A stretch of 64,000 bases of DNA. Origin: Amblyornis subalaris. Lineage: Eukaryota > Chordata > Aves > Passeriformes > Ptilonorhynchidae. Within the stretch, counting starts at the first letter, position 1. The number at the start of each line of letters is the position of its first letter. The translations under genes were made by a program, and so were the position numbers. The stretch covers positions 385,327-449,326 of the forward strand of contig JACAXG010000034.1 in assembly GCA_018881555.1 (NCBI GenBank), read 5' to 3'. This document shows positions 44,501 to 58,100 of the stretch, one piece after another. A model generated the notes under the pieces. The model had not been told where the DNA came from. It ran no database searches and worked only from the letters and a program-made list of their open reading frames with translations.

Positions 44501-47500
44501 TTTTCCTTCCACACCGTTATTTTAACATCACTTTTATAACAACACTATTCAAGCAGCTTTTCTAATTATACCTTGTACTGACTGGGCTCAGGACACAGCT
44601 GTCAGCCTTCTAAATATTAGCAGAGAGACCCAGAAGGCAGCACATTTCCTCTTGTAAGTGTCATTGGAATTTGCAGTGTGCTCAGGCATGNCTGGAGATG
44701 CCAAGCTTGTTACTGCTGTTTAATTAGGCAGGTGGCTTCTCCCACTGGAAAAACATGTCACTGCGTGGGATGTGAGCAAACCCATGGGTCCCACCAGCCC
44801 TGCCACCAGCACCATGTGCTGCTCCTTACACCAGCCTCAGGGACTCTTGGGGACCCAGGGACCTCCTGGGCTTGAAGGCAGCCACAGGGAGATGCTCCCT
44901 CTCCGGGGAGCGCCTGTCCTCAGTGCTTGCTGCTTGGAAAGCCCCAGAGCCCACGACTCAGGGCCAGCACCCACATGCAGCTTTGGCCTCTGCCAGCCCA
45001 GCACCAGGGGCAGGTGAAGGAGTCGTTTTTTCCCCTGAATATGGATGAATTTGGTTTCTAGAGCAGGTCACTCCTGGCTGTCTCTGAATGCGGTGCTGGA
45101 AGTGGATTTAGAAGGGTCATTGTTCACCTTGGCCTTCACCAAGAAGGCTGTGGGCTGCAGGTGCCCCAGCAGCAGCCTCCAGCACAGCCTGGGCAAGCAG
45201 CACGTGCCAGCAAACAACCGAGTGCCGATCACACCGTGCCTGGCTGGTTCACCGGGAGACGCCTGTGCAACATATTGACCTATCTGGAATTTTTCCAGTG
45301 GCTGGGTTTGGCTGCACTGACTTGTGATTTTTTTTGAGTAACCCCTTTTTGTGCCCAGTTATCACAGCTGGGTGCTGTGCCACACTGGCTCTGGTCCCAG
45401 CAGCATGCAGGAAGCTCCCAGCACCCGCCACACTGCGCTTTGTGCCACCACCCAGCGCAACAAGGAGGGATTTCCCACCTGGAAATCCCAGGGACTGGGC
45501 CAGGCTTCAGCGGCAGAGCTTGGCGGGGAGACTTTGATNATAGGCCAGGGCTTGTCCCCATCAGCGGTCCCAAGCAGGGATGCAACACATCAAAGGGCAA
45601 GGAGGAATAGCTCCTGCTGAGCACAGCAAGGCTCCGTGCCACGAGAGGCTGCCGCAGGCCCCCGGGAAGGGCGAGGCACAGGGAGCCGCTGCCCCGGGGA
45701 GGGGAGGCTCCGAGCGGCTCAGAGGAGCTGCAGGGCAGATCCATGCTCGAGGAGAAAAAAGAGGGAAGATGGTTCAAGGAAGGAAACACAGCAAGGAGGC
45801 AGCGGTGGGAAAGCCACTCAGGAGGCTGGCAGTGTGCCTCCAAGAGCACNTCTTGTGCTTTCTGGAGCCATGAGACACCAAGTCACTGGCGTTTGTCTTT
45901 AGCAGCCCTTCTCCTCATCCTCTGCTAGGCTTCCTCACCCACGAAGGTGTCCATCCAGTTGGCAATGAAATCATAGCCATGTTTCTTTCTCAGCATTCCC
46001 TGATGGGCATTTTACTTTAGGCTCCCCCAGGAAACTGCCCTGCCAGCCAGAGGAGTTAGAACACGTGAAACTCCCCAGGGAAGAGAGAAGCCCTGCAAGA
46101 TGCAGGACTATTCCAAGAGGTGCTGCAACTCAGGTTTTGGAAACTGGACTGCCAAGGGGACACGCCTGACAGTGTACTGGGGGATGCACAAAGCACCCCG
46201 AACCTGCCAAGAACCTGTGAATGTGGTGCAGGATTGCACCTTGCAAAACATGACTCGGCAGGCAGTGGGGAGAAGCGCTTTGATGTCGTGTCAGCCAGCT
46301 GGAATTACAGCCCCGTCCGCTCTTCCTTGAGGGAGATCTGCATCCCTGGGAGGAGGCTTTGAGACAAGAGAGCACCATGCCAACACTAACAGGGGCTGCA
46401 CTGCCTGCTCACTCTGAACATGCACTGCCATCCCTGCTCATGCTGTACCTTCATCTCCTGGCACCTTCTCCCACTTGCCACGTGGGATCACTGCCAAGTG
46501 CCAGGAGAGGTTCATTTTCCCCATCCTCCTCCTCGGCAAAGATTTTTTGTGTGGCAGCACCTTTTGCTTTTTCCCCACCTGGTGCTTGCATGAAGCACAC
46601 AGAGAGAGATCATTTTGTTAAGCCTAGGAAGTCTGAAGCTACAGTACATGTAACTAATGGAGGAAGTGTGGGAATTTTATTTCTAGTCTGATCTAATCCC
46701 TATGCTGCAAGTCCCCACTTCTTCCAGCTCCATTAGGAAATTCCCAGGATGTGTAATATGACAAGAAATGGACTCAGAAGGAAGATACATTGCACCCAGT
46801 CNTCATCTCATCCTACTTTAATACTGGTTTATCACACTGAATAAACTGGAGTAATTGTGCAGAAAACTGCTCCATCCACATCATGCCCATCACACATGAG
46901 GATTTTCTGCTCTGAGTAACTTGCTGTCACCAGTGGCCAGACCCACCTCTGACAGCAGTTTCCTGGGAACACCAGGCAGTGTAAGGGTGCTGCAGGGGCC
47001 AGGAGCTTTAGTCCCTGGGACAGCTGGGCAGGACCTCACAGTGGGACAGAGCAGGAGACTGGGAGCAGTCCCAGCGCCAGACAGCCCCATGATTGAGGTC
47101 AAGGTGGGAAGTCCACCTGCAGGTCTGACCCCGAGGGGCCCATGGCCAGGAAGGCACAGCATGTCCGTGCTCTCCTCTTTGCTGCTGCTCTGGGGGGTGA
47201 TGCCATCACAGGGGTGGGGTAGGGGCAAAACCACCATCTCCCCAGAAATATGTGCCTCCTTGGACTGGTGTNTGCAGGCTGAGCAGGCAGGGCAGGCTCT
47301 GACCAGTGCCCAAGCCTGGGGCTTTGCGCCGCACAGGACACTGACCCCACTCCTGTTCCTGCTGGTCCTGGTGTACTGGGATGGCAGGGACAGGCACAAG
47401 CAGGTCACAAGGACAAGTGACAGAAATGTCCTATATAACAGCATGTAGCAGAAAAGCCTTCACCCCAAGGACACTTGTACTGCCTGTGACAACCACAAAG

Positions 47501-48880
47501 GGAATAAAAATAGTGCCTATTGTAGTGTGCAGGCAGCAGGCTGCGGCAGGGTTGTGTAATGGTACCAGCCAGCACGGGCTGCCTCTCCCAGAGATAGCAG
47601 GGCTGCTGTGGGAATCTGGGTCAGCTGGGCACAGCCCAACACAGGGCCAGGTGACGGTGGTCCCTGGTGGAGAGGAGGGGTGTCCCAGCCACTGTCCTAA
47701 TGCCCAACTGNACACCCCCCAAAGCTCTGGTCTGGGGCTGCTGCCCCGTGCTGCCCAACTGCTGGAAGCAGCTGGCACAATTCTGTGCTGCCTGCATTTC
47801 CCCACCTGCCCTTCCCTAGAGCAGACCAGGTCCTGCACCTCTCCTCTAGCTCTAACCAGCATGCCAACTCTCCTCTGGATGCTATCCAGGTCCCTTGCCT
47901 CCTCCCAAGTCAGAAAGCCCAAAGCCAGCCAGGAGCAGACTCACCACTGCCCAGCAGAGGAGACCCTCCCCACTGTATCCTGCTCAACACAGGGACATTT
48001 TCCCCTAATGCTGGTCTGCAAAACGGTGAGATTAAGAAGGGAAAGAGCTCCCCAGCAGCCAGCATGGCAAGAGCAGGAGCCAGGCAGGCTGGACTTGCAA
48101 CTGTGCTCCTGTCCTCGCTNTGTGCACTGTCAGATTTTGCAGTGAGCGAGTTGCTGGGCTCTGCTGATTGGCTCGCAAATTGCTTTTTGATACCATGGTC
48201 CTGTCAAGTGATTTAGCAAAACCGGGGTTTTGCTTTTTTATGGATTAAACACTGGTCTGTTGACAGCAGCAGGAGCTGGTCTCTGGCCAGAAATGTGGCT
48301 GCAGGGTAAGTGGGTCAGGGAAGCTGCTTTCACAGCTTGGAGCTGCCTGCCCACTAGAGATCATGCCTGACACTCTGCCAGCACCCAGAAACCACTTGCA
48401 GACGTGGCTCAGCAGAGGCAAGTGCCAAACACTCAGGTATTTGTGGGTTTTGATGTACCTCTATGTCTTAACCTGATCAGAAACCCCTGGTTGTCAGTGG
48501 GCTTTGGTGGGGGTCAGATGATGCCGGAAAGGGTGCAAAGCAAGTCAGTGTGACTCACATCCACTGAGCAGCAGCCTGACCTGCATTAGGGACTCAGAAG
48601 GGGTGAACACAAGGCAAGGGCAGGTGGTCTCCTCCAGTCCCTGCAATACAGTTTGACCTCATCTCCCATCTGACTCCTGTGCTCTCCTTAGTGATAAAGG
48701 TGAGACACCAGACATTCACCCCAGCAGTAACCTCCACCTCATTGCTTCATGACAGTCCTGGGCACAAGTTTTCTTATGAAGTACCAGAGCAAGATGTTCT
48801 CNTCTTGCTGTACATCTTCACTGTCCTCACCAGCACTTGAAGTTTGTTCCTACTAAATCCCTGTGTGGCTCTCTCCCTCC
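38517..48880. other. Gene desert, part 2
   Basis: No gene recognised. An A/T-rich island lies at 44175-44400. G/C-skewed stretches give long chance frames, including 42134-42754 (-) and 47381-48145 (+). Neither has a recognisable domain. Confidence 0.5.
42885..42920. repeat. (ATCC)9 microsatellite
   Basis: Nine uninterrupted ATCC units on the plus strand. Confidence 0.97.
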
Positions 48881-48891
48881 TTCTGGGGACC

Positions 48892-48981
48892 ATGCAAATA
48901 CCTTTAGAGTTGATAAGTCCTTTCTGTGTCAACTTTCAGGTTTATTTATACAGCAAAATATCACTTCATTATAATGCAAAT
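48892..48981 (+). promoter_or_regulatory. Paired octamer motifs (ATGCAAAT)
   Basis: Two perfect ATGCAAAT sites at 48892-48899 and 48974-48981, same orientation, in an A/T-rich island. The octamer is the classic POU-factor site. Function is inferred only from motif density. Confidence 0.4.
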
Positions 48982-51900
48982 GGAGGAATCCTTGGGAAGC
49001 AATCAAAGCAAGCAGGGAGGTTTGTTCACACCATTTCATGACGGGATGAAAGGCTTGGCTGGCAGGACCTGCTGCCTACAAATGCCACGTACAAGTGCCA
49101 CCGTGCTCTTGCCATGCTCATGCAGACAAAGGGCTGGAGCGAAATGGGGCTCCTCTCCACGCTGGCTCTGGCAGATAACCTTCCATCCGCTTCACACGGC
49201 TCCTGCCATTGCCTGATCTGCCAGTGCCGCCAGGACAGATTCCCATTAGTTGCAACACGTCCCACAGCAGACACCAGCCTGCTGTCTGGCCGGCTCAGCA
49301 GCTGCTGGCATCCCTGGGCTCTGCAGCCTTGTCCCCAGCAGCCACCCAGCCCATTGCCCAACACCTAATCCTGCCCACAGCCCCTCGCTCAGTCCTGTCT
49401 TCTCATCCTGCTCCTGTTGCCACTAGAAAAGCAAAGCCATCTCAGCAGCTCACTGGTGCCCAGGGTGGCGAGGGGCTGGAGGCTGTTGGAGCCCTGCCTG
49501 GGCATGCAGCAGGGCAGCACAGTGGGCAGCAGGAAGGAGGACAGCAGGCGCAGCAGCGACAGTGAAAGAGCTGGCACGGGAGGTCATGGTGTATGCCAAG
49601 CAGCCACCACAAGCACCAGATCACTACCTGTCCCCAGGGGAAGGGATGGGGACCATGGCCACCACTCCCCACTGTGGGAGTGCTCAGCTCCCCTCTGGGC
49701 ACCCCCAAGAGTGTGTGGGGCACGGGGACAGCATCCCTCCCCAAAGGCACTGCCAGCACAGGGACGCCCTGTGAGGCTGGGGGTGGTAGCTGGTGTTGGT
49801 AAAGCAGGTTGGACGGTAAAGCAGGTTGGCTGGTTCCAGCTGGGAAAGCAGGAGACTGTCCTGGGCAGAGAGGCAGGGCTGTGCCTGCAGGCCTGGCCAG
49901 GCACATACGGAGCACTGAGGAAAGAGGACCTTTGCCCACTCTCTTCGTGAGAAGAGAGACAGGGCAGGATCCATGGAGAGGCTTCGGGAGGCTCACAAGC
50001 TGCAGACCTCACGTGCTGTGGAGGGCTGGATATTTGCAGTTCAAGAGGAAAGCCTCTGGCACGGCTTAATCCAGCTGAAGCAATTGTGCTTAGATAAAGT
50101 CACTAGGTGCAAATGGTTCATAATGAGGGAGTTTAGCTGGATGAATATTTCTAGAGTAATTGCAGCTTTGCCTGATAACACTGGCAGCCTAAATGNGTTT
50201 GCACTATCCTTTATTTGGGGAGCAGAGAGCTCAGTGTCTGGTGATAGTACTCCTGGCCCAGCTCTCAGGGGATGCCCTGTTCACATCCCCAGACAAAAAG
50301 GGCTGATATTCACCAGGATCCAACTGTCCTTGCTAGGGTGTCCACATAGGCAAGGCTCCTACCTAGGCAGCACCAAATATTTAGCAGAAAAAGTTCCTGG
50401 AACACTGGGCTATGCACCTGCCCTAAGGGGGTGCACTCCCTGCAAACCCCTGGCACGAGCTTGACCTGCTCCAAGTGCCTCTCCATAAGATGCCGACATT
50501 GCAGAAATAATCAGCCTATTTTTAAAGGTTAGGAATGCTCTTAGCAAATCCTCCCCTGGGTTTCCTTCCCCCCAGCTTTTTCTCACCCTCTGCCTCTCCC
50601 CTGAGATAGCAATCAATGATACCGCAGGTTTAATTAGTGTTCTTGACTTCCAGCACAGGGATGTGATTTCTCCTCTGTGCTTTTGCCAGGAGTGGTCTTA
50701 TCCTGCCAAACAGGCAGGTAATCTGGGCAGNCAAAACTGGCTTCATACCTGCAGCTGCTAACAAGGTTGTGCCTTTGGGATCTGTGGCAGTGCTGGCAAG
50801 GCAGCAGATCCCCAGTGCTAGTGCCAGGCATCGTGTGCCATTGCTAGAAAAGCTGGGAGCTGAGGCAGAGCAATGCCAGGACCTCCACTGGGAGGGGAGG
50901 AAGAGGAGGCATGCCCTGGCACAGGACCNGTCAGGATGGGTTTCTCCCAAAATGATGCCCTGGTGCAGGGAAGACAGTGGCTGGGANGCTGGCTTGGTCA
51001 AGGGACCTAGTATGTTTAACTAGATAATCCTTGCTTTAAAGCAAAAGCAGCGTCAGCACTGATCCTGCAAACCTCAAGCTTGCAAAGCCCTGGCAGTGAC
51101 TTCTCCCAACAGCAAGGAGGGACAAGCTGCTCCACAGGACTCCAGCCCATCAGCCCTGCAGCCCCTCAGCCCCCACTGCCAGCCTCTGCCACGATGCAGC
51201 CCTGGCGCCAGCATGGGGACACCCAGAGTGTGCTGAGAACAGCTGGCACGTTGCTGTTGTCCAGGGCTGTTTTGGGGCCTGTCTAGTTTTGTCCGAGATA
51301 CTCAGACAATATAAAATTAGATTTAGCCTTAGTGCTATNAAAGAAATGCTAATAACATTCAGCTGAGGGCTAAAGATGGGGGCACATCTATTAATAGCCC
51401 TGTCATTTTCACCCACTGGAGTGGGATTTCAAGCCAGCCTGCTCCAGCACAGCTGAAGACTCACTGTTGCTCAAGAGCCACCTTTAGCCATGACTCCGTT
51501 TCATGCAGGGTGGCAAGAACACTCCATGCAGGTGGTTACTTCTGATTACACGATGGGCTTCTTCTCCCAGGGTGTTTAATTAGTGCTGATCAGCAGAGAT
51601 ATGCCATTAGAGCCAAGGCAATCTCTGCAGGTCAGCGTGCTCTGGAAGATGGTCAGGCAGCCCTGGGAACAAGGCAGCACTGAAGGCAGGAGAAGTGGGG
51701 AACTCCTGGCATTGGATGCACTCAACAGGCACAGGTTGGTCCAGGAGCAATGGAGGCTTTGAGTCTCCAGGTACATCGGTGCCAGGCTGGGAAGGCAATC
51801 TCTGACAGCAGGGAAAGGGAAGAGCGCCCAGACAATGCACAGTGTCGTAGGTCTCCTGTTCTCATGCAATGCGTGTTGCAGATGGGGAAGAGAAAGCTCA

Positions 51901-54900
51901 GATCTGCTTCCCTCCCAGTGGCACCCGCCCTGTCTCAGGTGGAGCAGGGAGACATGGGCTAAGAGAAGGTGATGATCCTGTTTTTCCTGGTTCTGCATGC
52001 ATTCCCATGTTACTGCACTTCTGAGAGCCCCAGAAAAAAACTCCTATGGTCCATGTGAGTGTTAAGTCTATTAATCAGTTATTAAACTAAAGTTTTGAGT
52101 TAAAAGCTTCCCAGAAAGGTGCTGACTGCGTTCAAAGCAGGAGATACACAGTTCATATGTGGCTGAGCAGGAGTACCTGTGGGCAAAACATACCCCTTGC
52201 AGTGAAACAAAAAGCCACGGGTGGATAACATACCCTGAGAGTAGAGCTTTGCCTCTTTCCAGGCATAAATCACCCCTGAGTGGGCTGTGATGTTCTCTGC
52301 TGTGCCTGTTATCTGCTGTGTGAAGCTCCCTGCAAACAATCCTGGCTCTGCAGGCAGCTTGAGTGCTGCCTCTGGGATGAGCAGGTTGCACCCTGACTTG
52401 CTCAGTTTACTGTCAACATCCCCAGGGTTCCTGGGCTACCACAGCCCCATGAAGCAGGGGATCAGCTATCCACCAAGTTGCCTCTGTGCAGAGCCAAGGG
52501 TGATTTTTCTTGCCCTGACTCAAAGCACGTCCCATGAACGTGACAAACACCTTATGCCTCCACAACAATTACACCTCTTCCCCAGGGGACCCTCCACTGC
52601 TGCAATGCCCACAAAAACCCCATTGCACGTTGCCCTTAGCTGCCTCCTGGCCCCCAAACCTGCTGGGTGGGGGCTGCTGGTGCCCCAGGCAGTCTGTGCA
52701 TGGTGGACGAGTGCTGGGCACCTGCCTCAGCCCTGCCAGGCACAGGGAGTCCCACACAGTGCCTGCTCCTGCTGCTTCTGGGGCCCCAAAATGAGGCATG
52801 CCACCAGCCATCCCTGGAAGGGGAGGAGATGACCAGGCAGGCACCCATGGTTGCACAACCCATAGTTTTCTTAGGAAACCAGGATAACAACAGCCCTATT
52901 TCTGCCTGAACAGATGAAAGCAGGGATGGGTATTGCTGGAGGAGACAAAGAGCAGTGCCAGAGGCAGTCACTTGGTCCCACAAGGAGATGACAGCCCTGC
53001 TGTGGCAGCAAAGCCATGCTCTGCAGGCTTGCACTGGCCAGGCTCAGTCCCTGTGGATGCACCTGAGGAATGGCCATCCTGCACTGCAACCCCAGCCTGC
53101 AAGGAGGGGGCTGGCAGCTCTTCCCAAATGTACCCAGAGCCGTAAATGTTGGGAAATGTTGGGTTGTGCCAAAAGTTTTCCTGCTCAGTTACCCAGCACT
53201 CCTGGTGGCTGCAGCAGGCACTCACTGGAAGTGCTGAGCACACAGCCAGCTTCACACCTCTGATGAGCAAAGGGCAGGAGGGATGGCAGGTTTCTCCATC
53301 CTGTCACCATCCCACAGCCATGCCACATGTGCCCGAGCTGCTGGGAACCATCAGCCTGGCTGGGGAGACTGCAGCTGGGACTGCAGGGTGGCAAGGAGAA
53401 TTTGTGAAGTGCTTGCCNTGAAATGCTGTGGTTTCTGTGAAACTTGAGACAGAGACCTGCTCGCTTCCAGGCACTCCTGCCTGGGCGATCGATGCACACC
53501 AACCTCGCTGCTGCTCAAGAGGCTGCTGGAGCAGTGAGCTCAGCCCTGGCTCTGCCTGTTTCCTATTGCCTGCTTAACTCTCCCTGGCAGCAGGGATGCT
53601 GTGTTAGCAGGGGCACTGCCAGAGCTGTTCACAGCAGAATCAGGGATGCTGGGGGCTGTGCAATCTCCAGGCTGAGTCCCTGTCTGAATCAAGCCAATGC
53701 AAACCTTCAGGAGCATCCTTGGCCTTTGCTCCTGGTGGTACCCTGCACTTCCTGGGGACCTTCATGTACCCCAACGGCAAGCATCATCCACCCCCTTGCT
53801 CTCCAGGCATCACAGGGTGGCTCTGGCTTGCTCCAGCCTCCCCATTCAGTCTGGCAGGGGGGCAACAGAGCCGTGCCACTGAGCACAAATCCCATTAAAC
53901 GCTCCACAGCATTGAGCTGCAGCTCCAAGCCTTGAGCCTCCCAAAGGACATAAGGCTGCTTAGGACACCCTAAGCTCTTCATGCAGATGAGTACTTGAGG
54001 CCATCAAAGAGGTCTTAAAAGCTTAAGGCAGGTAAATGTTTAAACTGCTCTAAGCCCTCAGTGTCACAGCCGGGCCAGAGGGAAGTCCCCAGCTCAAAGC
54101 CATCTCTGCACAGTCACCCTCTGCCACAGCACAGCAGCACTCGAGGGCCACGAAGCCCTCACTTCCTCAGCTGCATTGCTCCCCCAAGTCTGTCCTTCTG
54201 TCCCCAATATCCTCCCCCAATCACATCCACACAGCAAAGGCTTGGGCTGCCATGTCTCTCCCAGCACCATATTTATTTTCTGTCTGGACAGTGGTAGTTT
54301 TAATATGTAGTCCTCCAAATCCCAGCCATGCATTCTGCTCCCTCTCATCAGGAGAGTAATGAAATGAATGCTTTTTTGTGGGCAGTTACACACTTAATTC
54401 TAGCTCTACCCACTGAAAAGCCTGAATGAAATTGCACGGAGTGTAGCTGCTGCCCCAGGAGTGTTTTCATAAATAAATCTGAAGGTTTCAGTGGGATCTT
54501 TAATACACACTGAATAGGAGTCTGTCACAAACTTGTCCTCTTGATAAGAGACAGAATATCTCTTATCCACAACAGCAGATCAATGCACACAGATTTTCCT
54601 CAAGTGGTTTCTCAGTGTCACTAATGACTTGTTCCTTCTGGTTGCAAAGTACTGTATTTGCAGTAACGGGATACCACAAATTACTTCACTTGCTTCCAAG
54701 ATGCTGAAGCTGCCCTTAAGCTTAGTACTGCAAGTTATTGCAGGTATCTGTGCCTCTTTCCTCTGAGGTACCATGAGAAAAGCTTTGCTGCTCGTCTCCC
54801 TCCCAGGTCTTGTGTTCCTACATGTTTATTGCCAGTGTGGGAACAAACTCAGCTCTCCAGTTTGAGCTGTGCATTTGCCCTGGAGAGGATCCTGGACGTG

Positions 54901-55111
54901 GAATGCTCACCAGCTAAGCTTCCATCCTTCACCTGCAGTCATTTCCCTCCCCAGACTCCGTTAACTCAGCAAGTGCCGCCAGTGTAGCATTTCCAAATAT
55001 ACTCCCACAGGGCAGGAACACCACGTCCCTTCCCAGAGCTGCCTGCCTTGGAGCAGGGCTTGCTTTCAGACTACCTCTTCATTTTTAGGAGTATTTATTG
55101 TGCCTTGTTAA

Positions 55112-55164
55112 TGGCTGGACTCAATGGTCTTAGAGGTCTTTTGCAACCTAAATGATTTTATTCC
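55112..55164 (+). mobile_element. CR1 3' terminal fragment
   Basis: A 50-bp remnant of a CR1 end: GGCTGGACTCAATGGTCTTA, then GAGGTCTTTTGCAACCTAAA and TGATTTTATTC. It is too short for subfamily assignment. Confidence 0.75.
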
Positions 55165-58100
55165 TACATCATCAAGCTTCAGTTTGCAATTTAACTGTGC
55201 TGGGACACACACCACCTGCAGCACAGGGGCACTGCACAATCGAAGCAAGTTAATGTTTTATTTTGACACAAGAAATATCACATTCAGCCAAGAGGTTCAA
55301 CACCTGCAGCATCCTCCGCAGCCCAAGCCGCTTTCCCACCTTAGCATCCCATCCACCATGCAGCACTGCTGCCCCTCCTGTGGCCAGTCTGGTTCCAGTC
55401 TAAAATGACCCCATAAAGGACATCTTGTGACTTTCCCAGCTTTTGCAAGGAGATGACACAAGGACCAGTTGTGACCAGTGCTACCAATAAGCAGCACTCC
55501 CTCTGAAGTTCAGCCTGGAAAGCACCCGGCAGCGTATCCCCAGTGCTGTGCGAGGGAGGAGTGGATGGCCAGCATGTGATGGATCACCACTTTTAGCCCT
55601 GTGACAGGCATGGGAATCTACTGTTGGGTCTTTCATAGGTTTTATCTCAATGTGGAGCCATAAAGAAAGTGGAAAATGCAGCCAAGCACTTTGATGTGGA
55701 TCAGCACAGAGAGTTCCCAGCGTTCAGGGAGTCACCTCAGACTCCCCAGGTCACCAGAGGATATTTTCTTCTTCCAGCTAAGGGCACAGACCTCCGAGAA
55801 AACCCTGCTCCAGCCCCAGGAACCTGNCATGTGTGAAAATATATTTGGAGGGAGGGGAGAATTTCCATATGAAAGAAGGAATTGACTTGAGAAGAAATAG
55901 GGAGACTGCAGCATGACACTAACACGAAAAACACATTCATGAATATGGACTGTGTAGGAGAGCCCAGAAACACCCATTTTCACATTTGCAAATGCAGATT
56001 TATTTTGCACACAGGACAAATGCTAAAGGGACTCCAGGTCCTTCCAGCAGAAACCTGCAGCAGCATGCGTGGGATGCTCCTGTACTGCTGCCACCCAGGC
56101 TCAGACCCTGGGGATGGGGACACACCTGCAGGTCTCATCCCAAAAAGCATCGCTTCTCATGAATCCCACTGCTGGAATAGGAATGAGGGACCTTCAACAT
56201 ACTGCTCATGACACCACCTATTCCTCCTCTTCCCCTGTGTGAAACTCTGCTCCCTAACTCTCAGTCACAGTCTGGGACACCCCAGGACCTCAGTACAGCA
56301 AATACTGGGATATATAGTTCTTTAAGGCTGAGGTTCCCTTTCTGTTGAAGGATTCGTACATGTATTTCAGTTTCTCTAAACAAAATCCAAGCCCAGTTCA
56401 GCAAATTAAATCTTCTAGCATGGTGCTAATTTTCATACAATTTCTAAACCTAAAAAAGCAATTTATTAGGATGCTATAACCATGCCACTACATCATGAGA
56501 CAGGAAAACAATGAGAGAACTTATATTTNAAAAAAAAAAAAAAAANAAAGCCAAGCTTACTCAGCTCTTAATGTAGCCCAAGTGATCACTCAGGCATCCT
56601 TGGAATGAGAGTTTTGAATTAAGGGTGATGATAGCCTTAAATAATAACCTCCATACTGTCTACAAGGCTTTTATTCTATTAACTCCAGCATCTTAAGCAA
56701 GATGATAAATTCACTCACTAATGGTCAAATAGCACTTTTTCTTATAGCTTGTATTTTATTTCTTTTTAGCAGATACCATCTCTGCAATCCAGCCTGTGCC
56801 AACAGCACTTGCAAGAAGCCTTTCTATTCAACTGCCTTTTAATGACTGAGCAGCTTTGCTGCTGGGGAAGTTTTGGTCCCTGGGCTGAAAATAAATGGGA
56901 CATGCCTTTATGTCTCGCTACTCTGTGCTTTGCAAGTTCTTTTTTTGCACAGAAATATCACCCAAGTCCCCAGGACGTGAATGTGCTCATTCACAATCCC
57001 AGCCCTCTGGTCTCTGCTGCCTGTTCAGCTTCACGTCTCCTCTCTAGGTTCAGACCCCCTCATATTTCTTAGGAATATCATGATTCCCTGAACTATCATT
57101 TATATCCCACACCTGGTCTGTCACTAAGTTTGTGTCAGGATTGCTGCAAAGGTGACAAGGACCCTGGCACTGCTGTGGGAAGGCAGTGATTCAAACAAAG
57201 CCTTGCCTAAATACTGTGTCTTGTCTATGGACAAGACAAGCAGCAGCAAATAACTTTTTTGATTTATACTCAGGACACAGGTACAATAAACAATTCAGTA
57301 AATAATATGAAATGCCAGCTGGGAAGGGCTCAGGCTCTCAGGGAATTTTCCTCTCCAGAAAAGCTGATTATTCAACAATCTGACATTTAAAGTGTCCTAA
57401 ATTTCTTAAACTGGACTCATAACTGGAAAATGCAATGGTGGCTATCACCTCTGTAGGGACAAAGGGGAAAATCCAAGTCCTGATTCCCTTGTCCCCTTCC
57501 CCTGACTGGTATTTTTCCATGGCCTGGTTACCCTTTGGACACATCCCAAGTTCCTTCCTGTGGTGGTCTCTGAAATTCATTTAAATCAGGAAATTACTCT
57601 GCCTGTTTTTCTCCACAGATTACATGTATCCAGGCTGACAAATCACAGCAGGATGGATGTCAGCCATGATTTAACCCTTCACATCCAGGGCCAGCCTGAA
57701 GGCTTCTGTCTCATCTCGGTGTGCCAAGACCACAGCTTCTGGAAAGACTCATTTTATTTACCCTTGACTGGATCCTCCCTGACTCCAGCTCATCATCCTC
57801 AGGACTGCTCACAGATTGGGGCACATGGTGGTTTCACGCAGGTGCAAGCATGGCAGCACAGTGGTGGCANAGGGTGCCATCGGCACTCTGGATGCTGCAG
57901 GCAGTCCCAGGACCCACAGCAGTGACACCAACACCACTGGTGCCACAGACTGGACACAAGGGAAGGGGCTTCAAGGACCCAAGGGCTGTGCAGAGACTGT
58001 TGCTCAAAGAGACCAGAGGCTTTGCAGGTGTTGCTACAGNATGGGACGTGGCATGGGTTGTTCCGCAGCCAAGCGTGCGGGGGCTGAGCAGGTCTCATCT

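Noticed and set aside
47381..48145. 254-codon plus-strand frame
   Set aside because: No recognisable domain, a competing 163-codon frame on the other strand, low-complexity Ser/Pro/Leu content. A protein search with no hits across birds would confirm chance; a conserved hit would revive it.
56529..56548. Poly(A) run as the tail of a processed pseudogene
   Set aside because: The upstream sequence shows no gene-like peptide and no second CR1 or retrogene signature.
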